Source: Vitrella brassicaformis (Eukaryota > Sar > Vitrellaceae). From it: 64,000 nt of DNA. The position numbers were made by a program, and so were the translations under genes. How positions within the stretch are numbered: position 1 is the stretch's first letter; each line of letters begins with the position of its first letter. Below are positions 38,191 to 48,449 of the stretch, one piece after another. Below the pieces are notes generated by a model. That model was not told where the DNA came from and did no database searches. It saw nothing but the letters and a program-made list of their open reading frames with translations. Location of the stretch: contig CDMY01000531.1 of assembly GCA_001179505.1 (NCBI GenBank), positions 190,685 to 254,684 on the forward strand, given 5' to 3'.

Positions 38191-39567
38191 GTACCTTGAC
38201 TTGCACGGGTATGCAGATATCGTCCTCGCCGCCCACACACAGGCCGCCTGGAAGGAACAGACCAACATACACACATCACACACAACAGAAATGTACACAA
38301 ACACACAAGATGGTGGGTGCACTGGGTTCCTCTGTGTCTGCCTGCGTACAGCGATTGTCTTGGGGTCGTATTTGCAGAGATCAAACTCAGTCAAGGCCAG
38401 CTCCAGTCACTCGCCAGCCGCCATCTGCTGCTGGCGAGTAGGTCTCCACGAGGTCTGCCGCCGTCGGGCACTGCTGCGCGGCGTCCTCGCCAACAACACT
38501 GCACTCGACACACAGACACACCACACACATCCCCTCCCTCCCATGAATGACACGGTGCACCCATCCATCTCCTTAATTGCCAATCAATATCGTTCATGGT
38601 GGCCATGACCTGGTCCATGCTCATGAACAGCCTGCGGGGGGTGTTGTTGTTCATGCGGTCTCTCACCCAGCCGGCCCAGTCGCGTTTCTTGTAGTCATAG
38701 TCATCGGCGTTGATGGTGTAGTGGGCGAGAATGAGGGACACGTACGCCACCTGATCGATCGGTCAATTGCACGCACTCAGGCGTATGTGGGTGGTTGAGA
38801 GTGAGCTGTCGATCGAACTGACCACCGAGAGGGGCGGCTGGTCCGTGACGGGCAGGTGCTCGTCGCCTGAGAGACGGAAGACACAGGGCCACGTGTGTGG
38901 TGTGTATCCATGTCTCTCTCCCCCCTCGCCCCCGTCTGCCTTTCTGTGTGTGTGTCTGCTCACATCTGTAGGTGAACTGGTCCATAATGTTCGTCGCCAG
39001 GCAGAGGTACTTGTCGTCGAGGCGCATGACGTTGGCGGCGTCGAGCAGCCTCTCGACAGGGCATTCCACCACTCCGAGCGACTCGACAGATACTGGCGCG
39101 GCAGCACAAACGCCTAAGGGCACACGTCACACCACATCACACAGCAGCACAGTTCAGTTGGTTGTGTGTGTTGATGCGCCGGGTGCTATGGCCGTAGGTC
39201 AGTGAATGGGATGTCCGTACCTTGACTTGGGGTATGCAGATTTCCTCGCCGCCCTTCTCGGCAGCCGCCATCTCTTCGTCCAGGGCACGTGGCGCCACCA
39301 TCTGCTGCTGGGCGGGCTCAGGCGAGTAGGGTGGTGGCTGGACCAACACACACACACACACATACACACACGTGTGTAGTATGCAGATTGGCGGACTGTC
39401 TGGCAAAACCGGCTGACCTCGCATGGCGAAACCGGGCAGACTTTCTTGTTGTGCTTTTGCTGCTGCGACTGCTCTGGTGGCGTCTTGTGCCCGTAGGTGG
39501 CGGTGCCCAGGTGAAAGCGGCCAGCCGTAGCCCAACGCTCAACGAAACTCGCCTGACAGGTGCAACA
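38190..39567 (-). pseudogene. Degenerate cyclin module copy (frame-broken)
   Basis: Exons of a cyclin-A/B-like module recur here in order on the minus strand. A C-terminal exon (39,443-39,551, ASFVERWATAGRFHLG) is followed by a linker exon (39,223-39,342, ending GGEEICIPQVK), an N-terminal cyclin-box exon (about 38,968-39,114, AFVLPRQYLSSRSEWWNA), a short exon with EHLPVTDQPPLS, an exon at 38,580-38,752 starting VAYVSLILAHYTINADDYDY, and sequence near 38,350-38,500 matching the C-terminal box (VVGEDAAQQCPTAADLVETY, then ELALTEFDLCKYDPKTIA). Compared with the copy at 43.56-43.70 kb, the box exon has lost 16 bp (near 39,060), which shifts the frame. The C-terminal box exon runs into stops before the ELALTEFD part. 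The last piece (38,200-38,250) looks like a C-terminal exon fused to a linker exon. I call it a pseudogene, though a differently spliced gene is possible. Confidence 0.6.
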
Positions 39568-40290
39568 AAACGTCATATGTGGGTGTGGTGGGGTGTTCTT
39601 CTCCTCGCCCGTGTGTGAGTCTGTGTGTGTATGGGCGATGACTCGCGGGCTCACCATTTGAAGTCCTTGATGTAATCATGCGTGTTCGTATGGTCGTCAA
39701 GAGCCTTCAAAATATAAAATGTAGGCACCGATGTCTAATAAGGACCTGACCGATAGGAGACACGCAACAGCAGACACGGAGAGACAGCCTAAATTGGCTC
39801 ATCAAGCTATGCTGTGTCTCTCATGTCGTACCTCCGGCACCGAGTCGCTAACGCATGTGCGGCAGGCGTCGCCCGATGTGGGTTGTAAAACGACGGCGAC
39901 GGCTGCACAGAGAGAGACATCCGCACCTGCCTGCATGGTGTCTGTCGGCTTCATGTGACCACTTCTGTGTCCGTCCGATCAATCGATCCATCCATCCATC
40001 CATCTCGTTGTCGCGGCGCTGCGGGTCCCCTCTGGCGGCCGACTTCATGATGACGGCGTGGCGTGTGGTGGCGACGCCGCCCTCGGTGATGTGGAGTCGC
40101 CCCTCCAGCACACGAAGGGAAAACCTGCAGACACATGAGCGACACGTGGCATGGTGATGCATCGCTGGTCGTCGGATCCACTTATGAGTTGTTGTCTTAC
40201 CAATGTGTTCACTGACAGGCGAAGCGATACTTCCCCCACTGGAAACGATCTGCCGTTGACGACCTCCTCAGACAGGCAGTCATGATACTC
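39568..40290 (-). other. Exon-like fragments of unknown protein in cyclin mosaic
   Basis: Three minus-strand stretches are flanked by good splice-like signals: about 40,010-40,130 (RVLEGRLHITEGGVATTRHA), about 39,830-39,903 (VAVVLQPTSGDACRTC) and about 39,665-39,715 (ALDDHTNTHDYIKDFK). At 40,209-40,290 is another copy of the terminal cyclin exon (SIMTACLRRSSTADRFQWG). I cannot connect them into one confident gene or name a family for the first three. Confidence 0.35.
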
Positions 40291-40381
40291 TGCACATACA
40301 GGCACAGAAAGACAGTTCGGCTGGCCCGCGTACGGGAATATGGTCTCTCTGTGTGTATGCACCGAGACACACATGCGCGCA

Positions 40382-40737
40382 CACACACAGAGAGAGAGAG
40401 AAGGGGCGAAAGTATGTATCCTTCTCGGCCGGCAAGTGTTGGATGTGTTTGCTCACTTCGCGTAGTACGGTCCTCCTCGATTGAACGCTCTGATGATCTT
40501 GTGAAGGCGCACGTGGTTGGCCATGCGCTCCACCTGCACACACACACACCACAAGACCAGACCAACGGGTTCGCCTGTCTGTCTGTGTTTGGCTCGAGAT
40601 GTCCCTCCCCGACACACCGCGGCACTGAACGCGCTCTCGTCCAGGATTTCGCCGTCCTCCCCGAGATACTGACTCACCCGAGATACTGACTCAGCCGATA
40701 TAGCTGTGCCTGCACACGCAATTAACAGAGGCACGCA
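40382..40737 (-). repeat. Segmental repeat with two unknown exons, copy 1
   Basis: This block is nearly identical to 41,440-41,781. On the minus strand it holds the exon GEDGEILDESAFSAA and the exon VERMANHVRLHKIIRAFNRG. This copy carries a small extra duplication at about 40,660-40,690 (cccgagatactgactca repeated) that alters the exon start. The duplication is followed directly by a copy of the terminal cyclin exon. Confidence 0.75.
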
Positions 40738-41030
40738 CACACACAGCGGCTTGTTGGTTGTTGCATCCATTCCACGTGCAGTCGGTGGCCTTACCGATAG
40801 AGTGTTTTATCGAGTCGCGAATCTATACAGACCCCATTTGTACCGCTTGGCGCCCGACCACCACTGGAGGCACGCCCGCATGGTGCTCTGCACACAGACA
40901 TGCAGCACCACGGCACACGCATCTATCAATGGAGCACTCATCGCGTGTGCCGCTGATCAGACGCTGCAATCATCCAAGGTCACGGACGCCAGATGCGATG
41001 AATCAAGCGGCAGATGGGTCAGATATCCAT
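40738..41030. pseudogene. Captured pieces of cyclin terminal exon and SPG11/MORN2 intergenic region
   Basis: 40,738-40,922 matches 44,462-44,651, including the last cyclin exon on the minus strand (here STMRACLQWWSGAKRYKWG). Immediately after, 40,921-40,957 is an inverted copy of the spatacsin start region (35,985-36,010): in plus orientation it encodes MEHSSRVPLIRR against spatacsin MEHSSPVPLVCVRR. Then 40,981-41,033 repeats 36,080-36,125 in direct orientation (shared core gccagatgcgatgaatcaag). So pieces of the divergent SPG11-MORN2 region have been copied into the cyclin array. Confidence 0.7.
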
Positions 41031-41289
41031 CATCCAGCCATGCTCCGCCTTTGCAACAGAGCCGACCGCCTGTCCACACACAGGCTGAAAATGAAATCAG
41101 GGGGGCGGCAATTATGACCAATGGGGATGTGTTCATTTAGGAAATCGCAGAGTCAGACAGAAAGCATACAACAAATGCACTGACACTGTACACGCAGGCC
41201 TGTCTTTCATCAGGCACCCACCCACTACACTCGTATCAACAACAAGTACACCACAGTCGAAAAAAGAACCTCCCACCCCCATCTATCAA

Positions 41290-41920
41290 ACTTTCGTCTC
41301 AGGTGATTCTTCCCCTGTCTCCGTGCTCGGTGCGCGGTGGTGTTTCGGCTTGTTGATTTCGGCGAAGTTGAACATTGTCTCGTAGGTGGGCGACTTGGGT
41401 AGCGTATCCATGAGCCTGCGCACATATAGACACACACGCGCACACACACAGAGAGAGAGAGAAGGGGCGAAAGTATGTATCCTTCTCGGCCGGCAAGTGT
41501 TGGATGTGTTTGCTCACTTCGCGTAGTACGGTCCTCCTCGATTGAACGCTCTGATGATCTTGTGAAGGCGCACGTGGTTGGCCATGCGCTCCACCTGCAC
41601 ACACACACACCACAAGACCAGACCAACGGGTTCGCCTGTCTGTCTGTGTTTGGCTCGAGATGTCCCTCCCCGACACACCGCGGCACTGAACGCGCTCTCG
41701 TCCAGGATTTCGCCGTCCTCCTTGAGGTACTGACTCAGCCGATACAGCTGTGCCTGCACACGCAATCAACAGACACACGCACATGTCCCCAGCTGCCTGC
41801 CTCTTGGATGCGTGTGTACGTTGCTCAGCTGAGAGGGGGCAAACATCCAGTCGGGCCAGGTGCTTCTGCCTCGGTACAGCCTCATCAGGCCTATGACGAC
41901 CTGGTGAAAAGAAAGCGGCC
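41290..41920 (-). CDS. Uncharacterised small gene or gene fragment
   Basis: Four minus-strand exons join in frame: VVIGLMRLYRGRSTWPDWMF (about 41,832-41,913, possibly continuing upstream as MDKEERAAFFSPGRH), AQLYRLSQYLKEDGEILDES (41,683-41,755), VERMANHVRLHKIIRAFNRG (41,519-41,596), and LMDTLPKSPTYETMFNFAEI (41,290-41,415), which ends in a stop near 41,290. The product would be about 130 residues. The two central exons are duplicated at 40.4-40.7 kb. No family is recognised. It may be the C-terminal part of a larger gene broken by the mosaic rearrangements, since a MORN fragment follows directly upstream. Confidence 0.45.
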
Positions 41921-42063
41921 CTCTCCTCCTTGTCCATCTTCATATCTTGGCTCCGACGGCAACACAAGCGTATCAGCCCTATCACGCCGCCCATATTTTG
42001 CAGATGATGGCCTCTTTTTGGAGGAGGAGATCTCTCAGTCCAAGCTCGCAGCAAAGCTCGCGG

Positions 42064-42195
42064 AGCATTCACTGACTCAGGATCGTCGATTGCGCCGCAA
42101 TTTGATGATGGAGGAGCTGCAGAAGCGAGTCGAGCAGCTCGAGGGTCAGCTTGCTGACCTTACTCTTCCAGATGGCGCGACCAGCAGTGCCGGTA
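42064..42195 (+). pseudogene. MORN protein 2 5'-end fragment
   Basis: About 130 bases are a close but diverged copy of 36,274-36,400. They encode the same coiled-coil start (MEELQKRVEQLEGQL then ADLTLPDGATSS, against AELSLPDAASSS). No MORN repeats follow. The fragment breaks off into a truncated, opposite-strand cyclin helix exon (42,177-42,240). It is therefore a truncated duplicate, not a functional gene. Confidence 0.75.
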
Positions 42196-43190
42196 CGCCC
42201 TCCTCACTGAGGCCGCTCAGCTCTCCCAGGCCATCGGTCTACATCACACCCCAAAGACACACACAGACACACCGTCCAACCACGCCCGCATGGTGGCGCC
42301 TGCACATAGGGATGCATAGCGTGTCAACCTTACCGATATGTGGGGTGTTCAGGGAGAAAAGAAAGAGAAGGGGCCCCACTTCAAGCGTTCTGTCGTTGAC
42401 CACCGGCGCAAGCACGACAGCATGGTGGCCTGCATAGATACAGGGGACATCCGGAGTACATGGTGCCGTCTGCCTCTCTGGCTGATAGATATACGCACCG
42501 GGATGTTGTTCCGCTGGCCGATGGCCATCAGCGGTCTGGCCATGCCCTCTGCGCATGCAGCCACGTCGCCCTCACTGAGGCCGTCTGCCTCTGCAATGCA
42601 TCCGGCGGAAGGCCGGCTACACACAGGATACACCGTACACACACACCGTCCTCTCCCGCTCGCCCCATCACTCACCGGCGGAAGGCCGGCTACACACAGG
42701 ATACACCGTACACACACACCGTCCTCTCCCGCCCGCCCCATCACTCACCCAACCATCGAAACAGTCCCCACTGGAATCGCTCCCCGCTCGACCATCGGGC
42801 GAGGCAGGCCTTCATGGTGGGCTGCACACACGTGCACATCGCACACAGACAGACAGACACACAGACAGACAGATGCATCCATGTGCCATGCATGGTGCTG
42901 CCTGTTCGGCTGGCGTGTGTACGGGGATGAGGTCTCGCTGGCCGATGGCCATCAGCAGTCTGGCCATGCCCTTGACACACTGAACAACGTCCTCCTCGCT
43001 CAATCGGCTCGCCTCTCCCAAAGCGTCGGTCTACATTACACCCCACAGACATCGCGAGTGCATGGTGTATATACGCACCGCGATGTGGTTTCGCTGGCCG
43101 ATGGCCAGCAGCACTTTTCCGATGTCTTCCGTGCATTCGAACACTTCGTCCTCGTTCAGGCCGCTGGCCTCTGCCAATCCCTCATTCTAC
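42177..43190 (-). pseudogene. Tandem array of C-terminal cyclin exons
   Basis: The penultimate cyclin exon type (helix with GLSEEDV and LMAIGQR) occurs four times on the minus strand: about 43,080-43,189 (EGLAEASGLNEDEVFEC), 42,925-43,033 (LGEASRLSEEDVVQC), 42,492-42,598 (ADGLSEGDVAACAEGMA) and a truncated one at 42,177-42,240 (DGLGELSGLSEEGV). The final-exon type occurs at 42,760-42,840 (TMKACLARWSSGERFQWG) and 42,343-42,424 (TMLSCLRRWSTTERLKWG). These match the last two exons of the intact cyclin (44,702-44,812 and 44,537-44,621). A 75-bp tandem duplication (about 42,604-42,745) lies between units. No cyclin box accompanies the extra copies, so most are probably non-functional. Confidence 0.65.
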
Positions 43191-43930
43191 ATCCACACCA
43201 CACAAGACGACACACACACATCCATCCATGTCTCGCACCCATCCAGCCCAGTCCAGTCGCGTTTGTTGTAGTCATAGTCATCGGCGTCGATCGTGTAGTG
43301 GGCGAGAATGAGCGACACGTACGCCACCTGATCGGTCGATTGCACGCACTCAGGTACATGGGGGTGGTTGAGAGTGAGCTGTCGATCGAACTGACCAGCG
43401 AGAGGTGCGGCTGGTCCGTGCCGGGCAGGTACTCGTCGCCTGAATTGATTACAAAGAGAGAGGAGAGAGAAAGGGGCAGCTGTATGGTGTGTCCATGTCG
43501 CTTCCCCTCTCTCTCTCTCCGTGTGTGTGAACTCACTGAGGTAGGTGAACTGGTCCATGATGTCCGTCGCCAGGCAGAGGTACTTGTCGTCGAGGCGCAT
43601 GACGTTGGCGGCGTCAAATAACCTCTCGACAGCCATGCCGCGAGTGCCGGCGTTCCACCACTCCGAGCGACTCGACACATACTCGCGCGGCAGCACAAAC
43701 GCCTAAGGGCACACGTCACACCACATCACACAGCAGCACAGTTCAGTTGGTTGTGTGTGTTGATGCGCCGGGTGCTATGGCCGTAGGTCAGTGAATGGGA
43801 TGTCCGTACCTTGACTTGGGGTATGCAGATTTCCTCGCCGCCCTTCTCGGCAGCCGCCATCTCTTCGTCCAGGGCACGTGGCGCCACCATCTGCTGCTGG
43901 GCGGGCTCAGGCGGCAGAGCAGAAAGCGAT
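43190..43930 (-). pseudogene. Partial cyclin module (N-terminal box, truncated)
   Basis: Minus-strand exons are intact here up to a point. They are a linker exon (about 43,812-43,915, ending GGEEICIPQVK), the cyclin-box exon (43,556-43,704, AFVLPREYVSSRSEWWNA then MAVERLFDAANVMRLDDKYL), a short exon with EYLPGTDQPHLSL, and VAYVSLILAHYTIDADDYDY (to about 43,262). After KRDWTG the sequence loses similarity and runs into the array of C-terminal helix exons, so the second cyclin fold is absent. The linker and surrounding DNA are identical to 39.2-39.35 kb. It could still be expressed as a short protein; I treat it as a broken copy. Confidence 0.55.
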
Positions 43931-44536
43931 TGTGCGAAAGCGATTCTGTCTGGGACTGTCCGTGCGAAAGCGATTCTCGACGATCCGAGCTCGTTTTTTG
44001 AGGTTGGGTTTTGGCGGATTTTGGTAGTGAGAGAGGACGTAGACGAGCTTGGCAGACACATAATGTAGGGGAACACCAGCGGCTGACCAATGGAAATGGA
44101 TGCGACCAGTTGACAGCGATGTGTCACATGATGTGTGCGGCGTCTACATCACAGCACATCCGTTGTGCGCTGAATGCCGTCAAGGGTGTGGGTGTGGCTG
44201 GGTGGGGTGGGGTGGGTCGTGGTTTTATCTCTGCGAGTGGATAGCTGGATAACTGACGAATGGATCTTCTAGGCCTAGACTCTTCTCATGCATGATGTGA
44301 AGAAGATGTGGCATGCATACGGATGGCTGGTCAGCCAAGCATGGAATGTGAGTATCAACGTCAGCAAGACCCCTCTCAGTCAGCTGTGGCCACCGTCGCC
44401 CTGCTGCAGACGGAACGAATCAACACAGACCAGACACCCGCGACAGGCCGGCAGACACACACACACACACACACAGCGGCTTGTTGGTTGTTGCATCCAT
44501 TCCACGTGCAGTCGGTGGCCTTACCGACAGAGTGTT
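43931..44536. other. Spacer between cyclin copies
   Basis: Contains a two-fold repeat of gtgcgaaagcgattct (near 43,935 and 43,961), GT/GGGTG-rich sequence near 44,190-44,220 and an AC run at about 44,457-44,474. From about 44,462 the sequence matches 40,738 onwards. No gene is supported. Confidence 0.4.
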
Positions 44537-47500
44537 CTATCCAGTCGTGAACCTGTACAGACCCCATTTGTACCGCTCGGCGCCCGACCACCGCTGGAGG
44601 CACGCCCGCATGGTGCTCTGCACACAGACATGCAGCACCACGGTACACGCATCAGCCCGTTGGTGCTGCCCTGCTGTCTGTCTGGCTGATATACGTACGG
44701 GGATGTCCTGTCGCTGCCCGATGGCCAGCAGGAGCCTGCCCATCCCCTTGGCGCACGGAGCGAGGTCCTCCTCACTCAGGCCACTCGCCTGCGCCAGTCC
44801 GTCGGCCTACATACACACCACATTACAGCCACAAGGACACACGAACGCAGATTAGGGTTATGTCTGTGTGTGTGTCATGTAATGTGTTGTGGCTTACGAA
44901 TGCGGCCTCGCCGGCATTCGGCTGCCCGGGGCGGACCATCCACGTCTGCCGTGTCTGCAAGACGGCAGCTGCCTGCATCCAGGTGGGTGGGGGATGGGTG
45001 AATCCATGGATTGATGGATTGATGGATGTATTTCTGAGTGTGCTCGTGTGAGTGCGTACGGCGAGGGTCTTGGGTGTGTACTTGGCCATGTCGAAGTCCG
45101 TCAGCGCCAACTCCTGCACACCACACAGACCACACACAGGTCGGTGAATGCGTGTTGTGTCTCCCTCGTGTGTCCGACTCACCAGCAGGAAGTCGACGAA
45201 TGCACGGTGCTTCGAGCCGCCCGAAATCCCGCCAGCCGCCGCGAAACGGTCAGCAAAGTCGGCAGCCGTCCGATCTGCCGCCAGCCACACTGCCGTCAGC
45301 TTGCTCGCCACCACGCTGCACACACACATATCACATCAAGATACACACGATGGTGTGTGCCTATGATCGGTTCGCCTCGTTTATGACTCGATCATGGCCT
45401 TTTCGATGGCGATGATGTCCTCTTCGAGGTAGATACGGGAGCGGAACGCAGACACGGGCTCCTCGTTGAGGGCGGCTGTGAGGTCGCTGAGGGGCATCTG
45501 GTGGCTGGAGGCCATGTAGAGGCACGTGTACCCGACCTGCACACACACACCACCACGCAACACACATGAGGGAGAGGGAGGCGTGAATATGTGTGTGTGT
45601 GTGTGTGTGTGTGCGCGTACGGCCAGCAGACTGAAACGGGGGATACCCGAGTTGGCGAACTCCGTGTTGGCTGCACGCCAGAAGACAATCAAGAACACCA
45701 ACGCACACAATATGAATGCCGCTCTCTCTGTGTGTCGGTTTTGTCTGTGTGTGTGTACCCGTGTATAGGTAGCAGTCCTTGAGGGTCACCGCCAAGTTGA
45801 GCGTCCTTGTGTGGATGCCAAACTTGTCCGAGGCGGCCATCATGCGGTCCACCACGTGGCCGCGGATGTCGGTCTTGAACTCGTCCGAACATGACCCTGG
45901 GTAGTCGGCCGGCACACACAGACCCTGCCACACATCGAAGACATACACATCACGGTCAGATTGCATATGTGGGTGTGTGGGTGTGTGTTGTGCGTACGTC
46001 AGAGGGCGTCCTGGGCGGTGTGGATTTCTTGATCTCGCCGTAGAGTCTGTCACTGAGGTTGTAGCGCTCATCTGTCCGCCAACGCTCGACGAAACTCGCC
46101 TGCAGATTCCATCCCATCAAACCACACATGGCCCAGGTGAGTGTTGTTGAGTGGCCCTACACACATGTGTCGTGTTTGTGTGTGACTGCTCACTCACCAT
46201 GGCGCGGTTTTCGGCTCGGTTGAGCTGCTTGAGGGTCTGCCACAGGTCCTGGACAGCCGGCATGATGTCGGTGTACGTCAGGCCGCTGACGCGCTCCAGC
46301 TCGGGCGGCTGTGGGTGAGTGACAGGTCACACAGATAACACACATATGTCACCCCTTCTGTTTGTGCGTGTGTGTGTGTGTGGTGCTGGCTGCACACGTA
46401 CATAGTCCTCTTCCTCAGGCAGGTCCAGGCAGAGGCTGCGCGCCCCCCACACACAGGCGGCCTGGAAGGAACAGACCAACATACACACGACACCAGACGT
46501 GACACACGGGCTGGGCACTTCATTCCTTTGTGTCTGTCTGCGTACTGTGAGCATCTTGGGCCCGTATTTCGCGAGGTCGAACTCAGTCAACGCCAACTCC
46601 TGCACACCACACCACACCCCACCATAGCCACACATGGATGTGTGCGTGAGTGTGTCTGGGTGGGTGTGACCTCACCGCTAGGAACTTGGCAAACATGTGC
46701 GGCTCGGTGCCGCTCGGCAGCTGGGCGGCCATGGCGTAACGCGCCACCAGGTCGGCGGCGGTCTCGCACTCAAAACCAGATCCAACAACGCTGCAAGAAA
46801 CACCACACCACACCACACACACAGACGCATACCGACACACATACAATGACAGACAGGGCATCTCTCTCCCCCTCTCTCTGTGTGTGGGTGGGAGGGGTGG
46901 GACGTGCAGGTGTACCTTTTGACTTTCTTCTCGATGTCTACGAGCGCCTGGAGGTCATACGACTTGTTCTTGGGCATGTCGTTCATGAGTTCCACGATCT
47001 TCTGGCCGAACTCCCAAGACGCGCCGCCCTTGACCTGCTGCTGCGCGATCCAGATGCACGTGTAGCCCACCTGACACACATGACGATGAACACAAAAAGG
47101 TGGAGGTGTTGTATGGCCGAGTGGGTGTGGGTGTCTGTTTGCGTGTACGGGTGAGATGCTGATGCGCTTCATGCCGGGGCAGTACTTGGAAACTGACACA
47201 GATGCACGAAGCACCCACACACAGAGAGTCTGTCGTCCGCTCTGTGTGTGTGTGTGTGTGTGGTGCTATGCGGGCTCACATACCTAGGTATGAGAACTGG
47301 TCCGTGAGGTTGGCCGCGAGGTAGAGCACTCTGTAGTGCAGGTTGAGCTCCTCGGCGGCCTCGAACAGTCTGTCCACCATCATGCCCCGCGCCCCCTGCT
47401 TCCAGTCCGCAGAGCAGTTGGCGACATAGTGACCCGGCAACACCAACTCCTGCACACAGGCAAGACAGAAGACACACGCGCACACAGGCGAGGTGTTCAC

Positions 47501-47807
47501 AGCCCTCATGAGCTCCGATCCCCTGTTTTGCATGCGTACCTTGATCTGCACGTCCACCGCCTTTGGCTCCATCACCATGATAGCTTGCTCATCCCTCTCG
47601 CCGTCCTGCTCGCCATCCTTCTCGCTCAGGCGGCCCTTCCGGCAGGTTTTCTTGGCCTTCGGCAGAAGCTCGGGTGGCATGTATAGCAGGTCCTGACGCA
47701 CACAGGGAAATGGTCGGATGGATGGTTGGATGGATGGATGGGTCTGGCACGTCATGCATCCCTCCCACATGGCTGCTTACGCGTTTGCCTAACATCCCAG
47801 AGGCCAT
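44537..47807 (-). CDS. Cyclin A/B-type protein with two cyclin modules in tandem
   Basis: About 18 short exons read in frame as two successive cyclin modules. Module 1 (47.8-46.0 kb) has a short N-terminus (ATG 47807, MASGMLGKR), a linker, then RGMMVDRLFEAAEELNLHYR, VGYTCIWIAQQQVKGG, an exon ending DLQALVDIEKKVK, VVGSGFECETAADLVARYAM, ELALTEFDLAKYGPKMLT, AACVWGARSLCLDLPEEEDY, ERVSGLTYTDIMPAVQDLW and ASFVERWRTDERYNLSDRLY. This is the order of both folds of mitotic cyclins. Module 2 (45.93-44.54 kb) repeats it: GHVVDRMMAASDKFGIHTRT, VGYTCLYMASSHQ, ELALTDFDMAKYTPKTLA and ASGLSEEDLAPC, ending YRFTTG at 44537. The join PSD/GLCVPADY at 46,000/45,925 is phase 0 with GT-AG. The cyclin-box Lys of ASKxEE is Gln or Ser here. 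Two separate genes remain possible, because module 2 has an upstream in-frame Met. Confidence 0.7.
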
Positions 47808-48449
47808 CACGATGGTGGCGAGGGACGCCACAGGGGGCCTGTCCTCTATGTGCACGGAGCTGTACGGGAAGCTCAGACTGATGCCGTCGGGAGCGGACTT
47901 GTAGTACGTGTCGTCAAGAGGACACCTCTACGGGGCAGTGATTGACACTGGGAACTATTTCCTCCACGGAGAGAACAGAAATGTGGAGGAAAGGTGTGGA
48001 TTTCGATCGCTGAGGGCGGCGTTTCAAGGGGCCCTTCCCGGATCTCTGTTTCTGGCGGTCGTTCGGGTACAGGAGTCAGGTTTCGTCAGGTTTGCACTGG
48101 TCCAAACAAGATCCCAGCACAAAATCAGAAGTTCCCGGAGGGTCTGGCAAGTTATCGCCTCGAGGACAATTTTGCTCGAGGACGTGCTGAATCTCTGGTC
48201 ATCGGCACTGCAGATCTCGGACTGTTGCCCTTTGCCTTCTTGTTGTCGTCAATGGAGAAGGTCCGGCCTCTGTTTCCTCCCTTCTTGCCTCATATCGGTC
48301 TCATTCGACCTCTAGGGTAAGGGTAAGGGTAAGGGTGAAGGGTTCGGGGAACGGAAGCTCGCCAATGATCTCCGTTTGCTTCCGCGGCGAACACACCCCT
48401 GTCCTGGCAAACTCACCCACCACACCTTTTTGCATTAACCATCGTCAGC
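47808..48449. other. Intergenic, divergent promoter region with GGGTAA microsatellite
   Basis: Lies between the divergent cyclin and IQCH starts. It carries a perfect short array of about four GGGTAA units at 48,316-48,340. A 135-residue plus-strand open frame (47,908-48,315) matches nothing I know and overlaps probable cyclin 5' sequence, so I do not call it a gene. Confidence 0.45.

Noticed and set aside
47908-48315. 135-residue plus-strand open frame upstream of IQCH
   Set aside because: No recognisable features, overlaps likely cyclin promoter or 5' sequence, and no in-frame join to IQCH was found.
48316-48340. Array of GGGTAA resembling a telomere repeat
   Set aside because: The unit order is GGGTAA, not TTTAGGG or TTAGGG on either strand, and there are only about four copies within an intergenic promoter region. 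I treat it as a microsatellite.
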